Of a stretch of DNA of 20,107 bases, positions 8,596 to 15,867 are shown piece by piece. Position 1 is the first letter of the stretch, and every line of letters begins with the position of its first letter. The translations under genes were made by a program, and so were the position numbers. Where the stretch lies: NCBI GenBank assembly GCA_031289935.1, contig JAITON010000174.1, positions 1-20,107 on the forward strand, given 5' to 3'. The DNA comes from Treponema sp. GTDB lineage: Bacteria > Spirochaetota > Spirochaetia > Treponematales > Breznakiellaceae. The notes beneath the pieces were generated by a model. It was not told the DNA's origin. It did no database searches and saw only the letters and a program-made list of their open reading frames with translations.

Positions 8596-9180
8596 AACCC
8601 CATAGGGGTAACCATTTTCCCGAAGCATAACATAAAACTCCCACATTGGCAAGCCCACTATACCAGAATAGGAACCCGTGATCTCCGAGACAAAGCAGGC
8701 CGCCATACCCTGTATTTTATAGGCCCCGGCGGCCCCCTGCCATTCCCCTGTATTGAGATACCATTCGATCTCCGCCTCCGAAAGTTCCGCAAAACTCACA
8801 GCACTTTCCACGGAGCGGCAGTCGATGGTCTTATCCCGACCGCAAAACAGGGCTATCGAGGTGATCACCTGGTGCTCCCGGCCTGAAAGTCGTCCGAGCA
8901 TGGCCGCTGCGTCTTCCCGATCACGGGGCTTACCCAGGATTTCCCCGTCTAGGCTGATAACCGTATCAGCCCCGCAAATCCAAGGCGGGGTCCTGCCCTC
9001 CAGGAGTTCTACAGTCTGGTTAATCTTACGGACTGCCAGGCGGCTAGTTACTTCGCGGGGGCTCCAGGTTTCGTCATAGCTCTCGTCTACACGGGAAACC
9101 ATAACATTGAAGGAAAGCCCCATGAGCCTAAAGTATTCCTGTCGCCTCAGCGAGCCCGATGCTAGAATAATAGGTTCCAT
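8590..9180 (-). CDS. maf: Maf-family nucleotide pyrophosphatase
   Basis: This is a 196-residue Maf/HAM1-like protein. The family hydrolyses non-canonical or modified nucleoside triphosphates to monophosphates in the cytosol. Motifs: ILASGSLRRQE at the N terminus, GADTVISLDGEILGKP in the middle (the aspartate metal site), and GAAGAYKIQG followed by GSYSGIVGLP near the C terminus. The start at 9180 (MEPIILASG) fits the family. A longer reading from 9210 would run through the tRNA-Arg gene and is rejected. The ATG lies two bases after the tRNA discriminator base, and no Shine-Dalgarno is visible outside the tRNA. Expression therefore probably depends on the tRNA transcript. Confidence 0.92.
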   Translation of the reverse strand: MEPIILASGSLRRQEYFRLMGLSFNVMVSRVDESYDETWSPREVTSRLAVRKINQTVELLEGRTPPWICGADTVISLDGEILGKPRDREDAAAMLGRLSGREHQVITSIALFCGRDKTIDCRSVESAVSFAELSEAEIEWYLNTGEWQGAAGAYKIQGMAACFVSEITGSYSGIVGLPMWEFYVMLRENGYPYGVE

Positions 9181-9182
9181 AA

Positions 9183-9256
<74 letters not shown>

Positions 9257-9284
9257 GCATACCGGCAACTTGATATTATTCTAT

Positions 9285-9313
9285 GATATATACTATCCCA
9301 TCAAATATGTCAA
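9285..9313 (-). promoter_or_regulatory. Promoter for tRNA-Arg/maf
   Basis: TTGACA (9313-9308) is followed after 17 bases by TATATC (9290-9285) on the minus strand, in an A/T-rich stretch. The expected start is about 22 bases before the tRNA. The TGA of TTGACA is also the stop codon of the upstream HEAT-repeat gene. Confidence 0.65.
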
Positions 9314-10023
9314 GTCCCGCCGCCAAGCCGCTCCAGGAGTTGTCTCGCGGCGTTCCTGACTATGGTGGGGTAGTGAAAATTCTCCGCTATACCGAGCAGG
9401 AGATAATACATGGAACTGTTTTGAAGCCCCCTATCGGCCCGTAGCAGGATATCGAAGGTGGAGATAGCCTCTAGGGTGGCGCCGGGATCGTATATTCCCC
9501 GGCGCTCCATCAGGGTAATGGACCAGGCGATCCATTCCACGGTCTTGTCCGCTGCCCCACTGGGACTGGTTATCCGCAGGAGGCCTAAGGAATTGATTTC
9601 CTCGGCCAGTACCAAGGGGTCGGTCTCTTGGTAAATCAACCCCAGAAGGGTTTCGTTGGCCTCGGGGCTGCCCAGTTTCCCCAGATAGACCGCCGCCTGC
9701 CTGCGAATATCGGGAAAGTTATTGATAACCCGACCGTTTTCCTGGACCTGGTTACCGCCGAGGCTCTCTGAACCTAAATATTCCAGGATACTGCGGATAT
9801 CATCTCCGGTATTGCCCCGTGCAATGGCCTTATCAATATACTGTAGCGCCAAGAGCTTCATTTCCCGATCCCGGGAATGGGCCAGTTCCCGAATAACGGC
9901 CACCGCCGTGGTCTCCTGGAGATAGCCAGCATCAGAGCTTGATCCAGACGCCTGTCCCCAGACCGGAGCGGCCAGGACCCAGAACAGAGCTCCGGCGCCA
10001 AGTGTTGCAACAATCTTTCTCAT
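9310..10023 (-). CDS. Exported HEAT-repeat protein
   Basis: This 237-residue protein has a signal peptide at residues 1-24 (MRKIVATLGAGALFWVLAAP, then VWGQ), so it is exported. The mature part is alpha-helical with HEAT-like repeats, for example ETTAVAVIRELAHSRDREMK, IRRQAAVYLGKLGSPEANET and TIVRNAARQLLERLG. Such repeats usually bind other proteins; no enzyme motif is visible. The start at 10023 is chosen because the signal peptide begins there. An ATG at 10062 would add 13 residues in front of it and lies upstream of the promoter. The TATAAT box ends 6 bases before this ATG, suggesting a leaderless mRNA. The gene is divergent from coaD, 55 bases away. Specific function unknown. Confidence 0.82.
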   Translation of the reverse strand: MRKIVATLGAGALFWVLAAPVWGQASGSSSDAGYLQETTAVAVIRELAHSRDREMKLLALQYIDKAIARGNTGDDIRSILEYLGSESLGGNQVQENGRVINNFPDIRRQAAVYLGKLGSPEANETLLGLIYQETDPLVLAEEINSLGLLRITSPSGAADKTVEWIAWSITLMERRGIYDPGATLEAISTFDILLRADRGLQNSSMYYLLLGIAENFHYPTIVRNAARQLLERLGGGT

Positions 10024-10029
10024 AGGCCG

Positions 10030-10059
10030 ATTATAGCCCTCTTGACGGTCAGAGGTCAA
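10030..10059 (-). promoter_or_regulatory. Near-consensus promoter of the HEAT-repeat gene
   Basis: On the minus strand TTGACC (10059-10054), an 18-base spacer and TATAAT (10035-10030) form an almost perfect sigma-70 promoter. Only CGGCCT separates it from the ATG, so the transcript would start at or next to the start codon. It interleaves with the possible coaD promoter on the other strand. Confidence 0.7.
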
Positions 10060-10070
10060 CACGGTAATCT
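10042..10070 (+). promoter_or_regulatory. Weak candidate coaD promoter
   Basis: TTGACG (10042-10047) is followed after 17 bases by TAATCT (10065-10070), which matches the -10 consensus at only three positions. It ends 8 bases before the coaD ATG and overlaps the divergent promoter. No Shine-Dalgarno precedes coaD. Confidence 0.3.
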
Positions 10071-10078
10071 GCTACTCT

Positions 10079-10564
10079 ATGTTACGGGCGGTTTTTCCTG
10101 GGTCCTTTGACCCGCCTACCAACGGGCATCTCAATATTATCGGGCGGGGCGCGGCTCTTTTCGATGAACTTTTGGTGCTGATCTCCTGTAACCGGAAAAA
10201 AAGCGGCCTTTTTTCCCCCCAGGAGCGGCTTACCATGCTCGAGAAACTCTGCGAAACCTGGGAAAATGTCTCGGTCCATACCTGGGAGGGCCTGGTGGTG
10301 GAATTTATGGCTGGCAATGGGGCAAAGATCCTGCTCCGGGGGGTCCGGGGGCCCGGGGATTTTTCCGGGGAATATGAGATGGCTCTGTTTAACCAGACCT
10401 TGGCGCCGGATATCGAGACCATCTTTCTAACCGCCGATCCCCGGTACGTGATGCTGCGTTCCTCAGGTATCAAGGAATTGGCCTCCTTTCGGGGAAAGCT
10501 TTCCGGCTTGGTATCTCCGGCGGTAGAGGCGGCTTTGCGGAGAAAATTTTCAGGGAACGCTTGA
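10079..10564 (+). CDS. coaD: Phosphopantetheine adenylyltransferase
   Basis: This 161-residue cytosolic enzyme transfers AMP from ATP to 4'-phosphopantetheine, the penultimate step of coenzyme A synthesis. The nucleotidyltransferase signature FPGSFDPPTNGHLNII with its T/HxGH motif is at residues 6-21. It continues with LLRGVRGPGDFSGEYEMA and ends with the RSSGIKELASF block, where many homologues have SSSxVRE. Length is normal. It is close to acpP, whose product carries the phosphopantetheine group donated by CoA, so the grouping makes sense biochemically. The start has no ribosome binding site. The stop TGA lies within the -35 box of the next promoter. Confidence 0.96.
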   Translation: MLRAVFPGSFDPPTNGHLNIIGRGAALFDELLVLISCNRKKSGLFSPQERLTMLEKLCETWENVSVHTWEGLVVEFMAGNGAKILLRGVRGPGDFSGEYEMALFNQTLAPDIETIFLTADPRYVMLRSSGIKELASFRGKLSGLVSPAVEAALRRKFSGNA

Positions 10565-10607
10565 CAAAATTATCGGCCCTTGTTAAATTGATAGCCGACA
10601 TTATGAT
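10561..10607 (+). promoter_or_regulatory. Promoter region of rpmF-acpP-rnc
   Basis: Two overlapping candidates are visible: TTGACA (10561-10566) with TAAATT (10584-10589) at 17 bases, and TTGTTA (10580-10585) with TATGAT (10602-10607) at 16 bases. The region is much richer in A/T than its surroundings. The first -35 box contains the coaD stop codon. Confidence 0.6.
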
Positions 10608-10631
10608 TCTATATTAAAGCGAGGTTATAGT

Positions 10632-10820
10632 ATGGCAGTACCTAGAGCAAAAACGTCGAAAGCGAGGACCCGTCGTCGTCAATCTATCAATATGAAGCTC
10701 AGCGCCCCCACCCTGATTGAATGTAGTTCCTGCGGAAACCGGATTCTGTTACACCGGGTATGTCCCAAGTGCGGATTTTACCGAGGAAAACAGGTTATCG
10801 TTCCTGAATCGAAGGTTTAA
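10632..10820 (+). CDS. rpmF: 50S ribosomal protein L32
   Basis: This 62-residue ribosomal protein begins with the typical MAVPRAKTSKARTRRRQS. It carries a four-cysteine zinc ribbon: C31, C34, C44 and C47 (CSSC and CPKC). Because it keeps all four cysteines, this is the zinc-binding form; no cysteine-free paralogue is in the window. GAGG stands 7 bases before the ATG. It is followed after 11 bases by acpP, part of the common link between rpmF and fatty-acid synthesis genes. Confidence 0.97.
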   Translation: MAVPRAKTSKARTRRRQSINMKLSAPTLIECSSCGNRILLHRVCPKCGFYRGKQVIVPESKV

Positions 10821-10831
10821 GGAGAATAATT

Positions 10832-11074
10832 ATGGACGAATTGTTTGAAAAAATGAAGAAGCTCATTGCCGAAAAGCTGGAGATTGATGAGTCCAAGGTT
10901 ACTCTGGACGCATCCTTCCGTCAGGATCTGCAAGCGGACAGCTTGGACACCTACGAATTGGTCTATGCCATTGAAGAGGAGATGCATATCACTGTCCCCG
11001 ATGAAAAGGCCAATGAGTTTGAAACGGTCCGGGACGCTTACGAGTATATTAAATCCCAGCAAAAGGCTTCCTAG
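10832..11074 (+). CDS. acpP: Acyl carrier protein
   Basis: This 80-residue acidic protein carries growing acyl chains in fatty-acid synthesis. The phosphopantetheine attachment serine is S37 in DSL (residues 36-38). The surrounding motif is QADSLDTYELVYAIEEE, where most homologues have GADSLDTVELV. AAGGAG lies 8 bases before the ATG. The end of the gene is probably overlapped by the start of rnc in another frame. Confidence 0.95.
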   Translation: MDELFEKMKKLIAEKLEIDESKVTLDASFRQDLQADSLDTYELVYAIEEEMHITVPDEKANEFETVRDAYEYIKSQQKAS

Positions 11075-11816
11075 CCCGGTTGCCGGGATTGACTCGGCCA
11101 GAAAAAAGCTCCTCCTCTCTTTTCAGAAGGCAGCGGGTTTCAGGTTCAAGAACCTGGGGTTGCTTAATTGTGCCTTTATTCACCGGTCGGTGTGTAACGA
11201 GGCAGGAAGCGGGGCGAGTAACGAGCGCTTGGAATTTCTGGGGGATGCCATCTTGGGGGCCGTTACGGCGTCTATGCTCTACCAGGGCCTGCCGGAAGCT
11301 CCCGAGGGCGATCTGTCTAAGATTAAGTCCGTGGTGGTCTCCGAGGATATTCTGGCGGGCTTGGCCCGGGAGCTCCAGATTGATGGTCTCCTTATCCTAG
11401 GCAAGGGGGAGGACCGTTCCGGGGGCCGTAGCAAGAATGCGATACTGGCGGATGCCATGGAAGCCCTGATCGGGGCCCTTTATCTAGATTCGGGCTATCA
11501 GGCGGCCTTTGTTTTTATTCAGCACAGGATGGAGGCGGAAATTGACCGGGTCAAGGCCAACCAGCATCATCGGGATTACAAATCCCTGTTGCAGGAGTTG
11601 TGCCAGCGGAAATTCCGGCAGTTCCCGGTCTACCGGTTGATTAAACGGAGCGGTCCCGACCACGACCGGCTCTTTTGGGTCGAGGTCCAGGTGCAGGACA
11701 GGGTCTATGGTCCCGGTATCGGCCGGAACAAGAAGACCGCCGAGCAGGAGGCTGCCGGACAGGCCTATGTCGTTCTCGGAAGCGGCGCCCAGGAGGGCCG
11801 GGGTAAAGAAGCGTGA
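11013..11816 (+). CDS. rnc: Ribonuclease III
   Basis: This endonuclease cuts double-stranded RNA in rRNA maturation and regulation. The catalytic signature NERLEFLGDAILGAV contains the first acidic residues, and LADAMEALIGALYLDSG gives the second acidic pair. A double-stranded RNA-binding domain follows (DYKSLLQELCQ to KKTAEQEAAGQAYVVL). Start choice is hard. The frame is open far into acpP, but there is no in-frame ATG, GTG or TTG between the acpP stop and the domain. The nearest canonical ones are ATG 11013 (267 residues, overlapping acpP by 62 bases) and TTG 11019. A non-canonical ATT at 11088 would give a more typical 242 residues. Identity is firm; the start is not. Confidence 0.9.
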   Translation: MSLKRSGTLTSILNPSKRLPSPVAGIDSARKKLLLSFQKAAGFRFKNLGLLNCAFIHRSVCNEAGSGASNERLEFLGDAILGAVTASMLYQGLPEAPEGDLSKIKSVVVSEDILAGLARELQIDGLLILGKGEDRSGGRSKNAILADAMEALIGALYLDSGYQAAFVFIQHRMEAEIDRVKANQHHRDYKSLLQELCQRKFRQFPVYRLIKRSGPDHDRLFWVEVQVQDRVYGPGIGRNKKTAEQEAAGQAYVVLGSGAQEGRGKEA

Positions 11817-13027
11817 TAAAAAAATTTTGCCTGATATGTCTTTGTGGGCTCTTTCTGGCTGGCTGTACGGAGGAAGCGGTTCTCTCGATAGAACGGGAGG
11901 ATCACTTTAGCCTAAAAATCGGGCGGCTGGAGGATGAGCTGGACCTTTTCGGCCTTTGGGGGAACCGGAGTATCCGGCGCACCGGGATCGCTATGCGGGA
12001 CGGCCTCTTTTATATTGCCAACGGGAACGGCCAGAAGATCGGCCACTACAACTCATACGGGGACATGCTCTTTATGATTTACAACGAGGAGAACAATCCA
12101 CCGCCTCTGAGCCTAGCCACGGGGGGCCAGGAGAATGGGGCGGTGACCAAGTGGGCCTACGCCTATCCCCTGGAGGAACCAGGGCTCATTATCGTAGATT
12201 CCCGGAAGCATATCTATGCGGAGGATCGCTTTCCTTACGAGATGCACAGCTACGATTCCGAAAAACATGTGCTCCTGGACAGCATGGTGCTCCATTTTGA
12301 TGAAGGCGGCCGTTTTGTGGAATATCTGGGTCAGGAAGGCGTAGGAGGTTCTCCCTTTCCCCACATAGAGGGGCTCTATACATCGGCCAACGATGAGCTG
12401 GGGGTGATCTGCCGGCTTCCTGAGGGCTGGAATATCTACTGGTTTACCTCTGATGGGATGGTTTCTTATGTGATCCGGCTCAGGAACGAGGCCATTCCCG
12501 TGCCCCAGGACCGGCCTGATGTATTCGGCTCGGTAGATACCATCATAGCGGCGCCCGATGGCCGGCGGCTTTTTATCAAGGTTGATTATTATAGGCTGAC
12601 CTACGATGAGTCCACTAATACCCGGTCAGGTAGCGAGTGCGATAGCTCGGTGCTCTGGGTAATGGACGTGGAGACCGGGGCCTACCTGTATTCTGTGGAG
12701 GTTCCCCTCTACGAATTCAGCTATACGGAGAACGGCCGCAGGCTCACGGAAAATCTCTTCTATTCTATAATAGGGGCCGCCAGTAAGGGGCGGATTTTTC
12801 TGAGCTTTCCCGCCGAGGGGGGTTATTCCATTCTGATTCTTTCCGCCGATACCCGGACCGCCGGGGAACAGCGCCGGAGCTTTATCCAGGTTAATAACGA
12901 GGAGCTCCAATACACGAGCTTTAGCATTTCTGAAGACGGTATCCTTTCAGCCCTTCTGGCGACTAACGAGGAGGTCCGGGTGGTCTGGTGGCGTACCGAC
13001 CGGGTGTCCGCCGAGATGGACAGGTGA
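11813..13027 (+). CDS. Spirochaete-type conserved lipoprotein
   Basis: This 404-residue protein starts with GTG overlapping the rnc stop (GTGA), so it is probably translated by coupling. Residues 1-18 are a lipoprotein signal ending in LFLAGC, with C18 as the lipidated cysteine. The mature part has the sequence LKIGRLEDELDLFG and many short beta-strand segments (IAMRDGLFYIANGNGQKIGHYN, read as two pieces; VDTIIAAPDGRRLFIKVDYY), which suggests a beta-propeller. It resembles proteins annotated as the LIC_12708 family in Treponema and Leptospira; this is from memory and not checked. No catalytic motif is visible. Likely anchored in the envelope; function unknown. Confidence 0.82.
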   Translation: MIKKFCLICLCGLFLAGCTEEAVLSIEREDHFSLKIGRLEDELDLFGLWGNRSIRRTGIAMRDGLFYIANGNGQKIGHYNSYGDMLFMIYNEENNPPPLSLATGGQENGAVTKWAYAYPLEEPGLIIVDSRKHIYAEDRFPYEMHSYDSEKHVLLDSMVLHFDEGGRFVEYLGQEGVGGSPFPHIEGLYTSANDELGVICRLPEGWNIYWFTSDGMVSYVIRLRNEAIPVPQDRPDVFGSVDTIIAAPDGRRLFIKVDYYRLTYDESTNTRSGSECDSSVLWVMDVETGAYLYSVEVPLYEFSYTENGRRLTENLFYSIIGAASKGRIFLSFPAEGGYSILILSADTRTAGEQRRSFIQVNNEELQYTSFSISEDGILSALLATNEEVRVVWWRTDRVSAEMDR

Positions 13028-13031
13028 GCGC

Positions 13032-14570
13032 GTGACGGCTAAAGGCTGCACCGCCCGGCTCCTTTCCGCCAGAGATGCCAAGACCCTGGACGCCGAGGCT
13101 GTTTCCTGGGGTTTTGATCCCTTTGCCCTGGTGGAGGCCGTGGGAAGGGCCTGTGCCCATATACTGGCGGAGCGTTTTCGGGATCCCTTGGCGGGGCGGG
13201 TTGCGGTGGCAGCCGGTTCGGGCAACAACGGGGCCGATGCCCTGGTAACGCTCCGGGCGCTGATCCTGGAGGGGATGATCCGCCCGGAATCTGCGGCGGC
13301 GGTATTGACCCGGCCTTCCCCGCCGGGTGAAAGGAGCCCCCGGGCCCGGGCCGTCGAATCCCTCCGTGCGCTGGGGGTCCCGGTTCTTGTCTGGGGCGAG
13401 GCTGGGTCCGCTTCGGCGCTCGCCGGGGCGGCGCTGATTCTTGACGGGATAGCCGGAACCGGTCTGGAGGGGCCGCTCCGGGGGAATTCCCTGGAAATGG
13501 CCCGGGCGGTCCGGGGGAGCATGCTGGTCTCTATTGATATGCCTTCGGGGCTTTTCGACGGCTGGAAGGCCGGTATGCCCCTGGTACATGCCGCAAGTAC
13601 TCTGGCCATCGAACCCCTCAAGGCAGCCCTCTACAAACCCGCCAGCCGGATCGCCGCAGGGACCATTATTCCAGTGGGGGGGATCTTCCCAGGGACGCTG
13701 GCAGGGCGTTTTGAAGGGCCGGAACTTGTCGGCTGGGAAGCGGCCCGTGAGCGGGTTGCCCCGGTGCGGTCCGACGCCCACAAATACGGCCGGGGCGTGG
13801 TAGAGATCCGGGCAGGTTCGCCGGGGAGCGCCGGTGCAGCCTGCATTGCCGCTTCCGGGGCGGCCGCTGCGGGGGCCGGTCTGGTGCGGCTCCTGGTAGA
13901 CGAGTCCCTGTATCCGGTCCTGGGGGCGGCGGCCATAGCCGGGGCCCCGGGCGTCATGGTGGCCGTGGCGGGGAGCCCTGCCGATGATCCCGAACGCTTC
14001 CGGCCCGACGCGATCCTCCTGGGGCCGGGCTGGGGTAGAGGCGGAGAGCGGCTCGTTCCCTTGGAGCAGACCCTGGAGCAGGAAGCCCGGGGCATCCCCG
14101 TGGTCCTGGACGCCGATGCCCTGGCCCTGGTAAAGGGCCGGAGCTTCCAGGGGAACGCTATCCTGACCCCCCATACCGGGGAGTTTATCGCCTACACAGG
14201 GATCCCTCAGGAGGATATCCTCGCGGACCCGCCCCCCTTTCTTTTGGAGACTGCCCGGAAAGTCCGGGGGATCATCCTCTTTAAGAGCCATGTTATCTAT
14301 GTGGCGAGCCCCGACGGCCGTCTGGGTATCCTGGACGGTATGGCGCCGGTCCTGGCCTCCGGGGGCAGCGGGGACCTCCTGTCAGGCTTTTGCGCCGCCC
14401 TGGCCGCCCGTCAACATGCGGAGGGAGCTCCTGCCTGCGATGGCTACAACTGCGCCATCGCCTCCGCCGCGCTGCTCCTGGAGACGGCCCGGAGAATAGG
14501 CCGCCGTTTTGCCGGTCCCCTGGAACTGGCCGGTGTCGCGGCCTCCGTCGCCGGGGAAGTCTGGCTGTAA
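13032..14570 (+). CDS. nnr: Bifunctional NAD(P)HX epimerase/dehydratase
   Basis: This 512-residue cytosolic repair enzyme restores hydrated NADH and NADPH. The N-terminal YjeF_N-type epimerase domain (about 1-230) has GSGNNGADA at 62-70, D138 in LILDGIAGTG and IDMPSG at 168-173. The C-terminal ADP-dependent dehydratase (about 245-512) has HKYGRG at 250-255, the GSPGSAGAA block, GPGWGRG at 331-337, LDADAL at 359-364, TPHTGE at 379-384 and the catalytic GGSGD at 444-448. The epimerase loop is usually GPGNNGGDG and the dehydratase motif GGTGD, so both are slightly divergent. The start is GTG, 4 bases after the lipoprotein stop, with AGGTG before it. Confidence 0.93.
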   Translation: MTAKGCTARLLSARDAKTLDAEAVSWGFDPFALVEAVGRACAHILAERFRDPLAGRVAVAAGSGNNGADALVTLRALILEGMIRPESAAAVLTRPSPPGERSPRARAVESLRALGVPVLVWGEAGSASALAGAALILDGIAGTGLEGPLRGNSLEMARAVRGSMLVSIDMPSGLFDGWKAGMPLVHAASTLAIEPLKAALYKPASRIAAGTIIPVGGIFPGTLAGRFEGPELVGWEAARERVAPVRSDAHKYGRGVVEIRAGSPGSAGAACIAASGAAAAGAGLVRLLVDESLYPVLGAAAIAGAPGVMVAVAGSPADDPERFRPDAILLGPGWGRGGERLVPLEQTLEQEARGIPVVLDADALALVKGRSFQGNAILTPHTGEFIAYTGIPQEDILADPPPFLLETARKVRGIILFKSHVIYVASPDGRLGILDGMAPVLASGGSGDLLSGFCAALAARQHAEGAPACDGYNCAIASAALLLETARRIGRRFAGPLELAGVAASVAGEVWL

Positions 14571-14599
14571 CGGCTGCTTTAAGGCAATCAGCGCTTTCC

Positions 14600-14623
14600 C
14601 GGGGGCTTTACACAAAGCCTCCC
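14600..14623 (+). terminator. Hairpin after nnr, overlapping the rpoZ promoter
   Basis: GGCTTT (14604-14609) and AAAGCC (14614-14619) pair around a 4-base loop ACAC. The stem extends outward through a G-T pair and G-C pairs to about 9-10 bp. The sequence after it, TTGTGTT, is only partly T-rich. It may end the rpmF-nnr transcript. The -35 box of the next promoter lies in the hairpin. Confidence 0.5.
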
Positions 14624-14635
14624 TTGTGTTATATT
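14607..14635 (+). promoter_or_regulatory. Promoter of rpoZ-miaA
   Basis: TTTACA (14607-14612), 17 bases, then TATATT (14630-14635) match sigma-70 boxes at five of six positions each. The rpoZ ATG follows after only 8 bases, and no Shine-Dalgarno exists, so the mRNA is probably leaderless or nearly so. Confidence 0.65.
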
Positions 14636-14643
14636 GAATCATC

Positions 14644-14838
14644 ATGATATTTCCATTAAGAGATCTAGTCGAATACCAGCGCAACATGTACGAAATCACC
14701 GTCGCCTCCACCCGCCGGGCGTATCAGCTATCCATACTGTCCGATTTGGAAGTTGAGGAGAACGACGGTAAGGTAGTTTCCCTTGCCGCTCGCCAGATAT
14801 TTACCCAAGAGGTAGAGTTCCGTATCGAGGACGCATGA
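14644..14838 (+). CDS. rpoZ: RNA polymerase omega subunit, short spirochaete form
   Basis: This 64-residue protein matches the conserved core of omega: NMYEITVASTRRAYQL aligns by eye with the E. coli NRFDLVLVAARRARQM. EENDGKVVSLAARQI then aligns with EENDKTTVIALREI. Omega helps fold and assemble the beta' subunit. The protein is shorter than E. coli omega (91 residues), lacking the C-terminal tail. The last bases overlap miaA as ATGA. No ribosome binding site is present. The alternative is an unrelated small protein, but the core match makes omega likely. Confidence 0.8.
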   Translation: MIFPLRDLVEYQRNMYEITVASTRRAYQLSILSDLEVEENDGKVVSLAARQIFTQEVEFRIEDA

Positions 14839-15797
14839 AAAACCCCATTCCGGTCCTGGTTCTCTTCGGCCCCACCGCCTCGGGTAAGACCGGGCTCCTG
14901 GAGCGTCTCTTTACCGGCCCTCAGAGCATCTGTCCGGCGGAGATTATTTCCGCCGATTCCATGCAGATCTACCGGGGCATGGATATTGGTACGGCCAAAC
15001 CCTCGCCGGAACTCCGGGCGGCGCTGCCCCATCACCTGATTGATATCCGTTCCCCCCGGGAGCCCTTTAACGCCGGTGAATTTGTCCGTCTGGCCGATGA
15101 GGCCGTTGCCAGAATAGCCGGCCGGGGCGCCCTGCCGGTGGTATCCGGGGGCACGGGCTTCTATCTTTCCAACTTTATCCAGGGCCTGAGCGACGCCCCC
15201 CCCTCCGACGCCGGTATCAGGAAGGCTCTGGGGGAGGAACTTGCCCAAAAGGGTCCCAAGGCCCTCATGGCCGAGCTTGCCGCCCTGGACCCCGTGAGCG
15301 CGGCCATAATTCACCTCCATGACCACTACCGTCTGCTCCGCGCCTTGGAAGTCTATCGCATCAGCGACCGGCCCCTGAGCAGTTTTTCCACGAACCGGTC
15401 TCAGGCGGCCCGGTCCGGCTACCGTTTTTTGCTCCTGGCCCTGGACCGGCCCCGGGAAGAGGTCTACAGCCGCGTCGACCGGCGCTGCGCGGATATGTTC
15501 CGCCAGGGCCTTGAGGAGGAAGTCCGCCGCCTCTATGGGGAGGGCTTTGGTCCCGGCGACCCGGGCATGAGGGCTATCGGCTACCGGGAGTTTTTTATTG
15601 AAGAGGAGGGCCGCTGGACGTTCCTGGCGGACATGGCCGGTGTGGAAGCCCTGGTTACCCAGAACAGCCGCCGTTACGCCAAGCGGCAGATCACCTGGTT
15701 CGCCTCAATCCCCGGTGTTATTCGGATCGCCGCCGGGGACGGGGACCCGGTCCTTCAGATCAGGCAGGAACTGGCCGCTTTTCTGGAAAAACCCTAA
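14835..15797 (+). CDS. miaA: tRNA dimethylallyltransferase
   Basis: This 320-residue enzyme attaches a dimethylallyl group to A37 of tRNAs reading UNN codons, using dimethylallyl diphosphate, a product of the MEP pathway to which dxr belongs. The P-loop is GPTASGKT at residues 12-19. Next are SADSMQIYRGMDIGTAKP (catalytic D41), PHHLIDI, and VSGGTGFYLS at about 103-112. The tRNA-binding part includes GMRAIGYREFF and VTQNSRRYAKRQITWF. Length and motifs are complete. The start ATG overlaps the rpoZ stop, so translation is probably coupled. Confidence 0.96.
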   Translation: MKNPIPVLVLFGPTASGKTGLLERLFTGPQSICPAEIISADSMQIYRGMDIGTAKPSPELRAALPHHLIDIRSPREPFNAGEFVRLADEAVARIAGRGALPVVSGGTGFYLSNFIQGLSDAPPSDAGIRKALGEELAQKGPKALMAELAALDPVSAAIIHLHDHYRLLRALEVYRISDRPLSSFSTNRSQAARSGYRFLLLALDRPREEVYSRVDRRCADMFRQGLEEEVRRLYGEGFGPGDPGMRAIGYREFFIEEEGRWTFLADMAGVEALVTQNSRRYAKRQITWFASIPGVIRIAAGDGDPVLQIRQELAAFLEKP

Positions 15798-15813
15798 AGA
15801 ATACCGGGTTTTT
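15787..15813 (+). terminator. Candidate terminator of rpoZ-miaA
   Basis: AAAAACCC (15787-15794) and GGGTTTTT (15806-15813) form a perfect 8-bp inverted repeat around an 11-base loop, ending in five T. It overlaps the miaA stop codon. The stem has only three G-C pairs, so efficiency is uncertain. Confidence 0.45.
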
Positions 15814-15830
15814 GGGCCGCTCCCAGGCAA

Positions 15831-15863
15831 TTGCTTGACAAAGCCGGTTTTCTGTATTATCCT
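15831..15863 (+). promoter_or_regulatory. Promoter upstream of the leader ORF and PLC gene
   Basis: A consensus TTGACA (15835-15840) is followed after 17 bases by TATCCT (15858-15863). Alternatively TTGCTT (15831-15836) pairs at 18 bases with TATTAT (15855-15860). Either way transcription would start near the ATG at 15868. Confidence 0.55.
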
Positions 15864-15867
15864 TTTC

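Noticed and set aside
10024..10062. Longer start for the HEAT-repeat gene at 10062
   Set aside because: It would put 13 polar residues before the signal peptide and would lie upstream of the TATAAT promoter box.
10866..11012. N-terminal extension of rnc from ATG 10866
   Set aside because: This would overlap almost all of acpP in another frame; the residues match no RNase III sequence.
12963..14291. 442-codon open frame antisense to nnr
   Set aside because: It lies opposite a strongly supported enzyme gene in very GC-rich DNA, its protein is low-complexity (Gly, Pro, Arg rich) and shows no domain. Long antisense frames are expected here.
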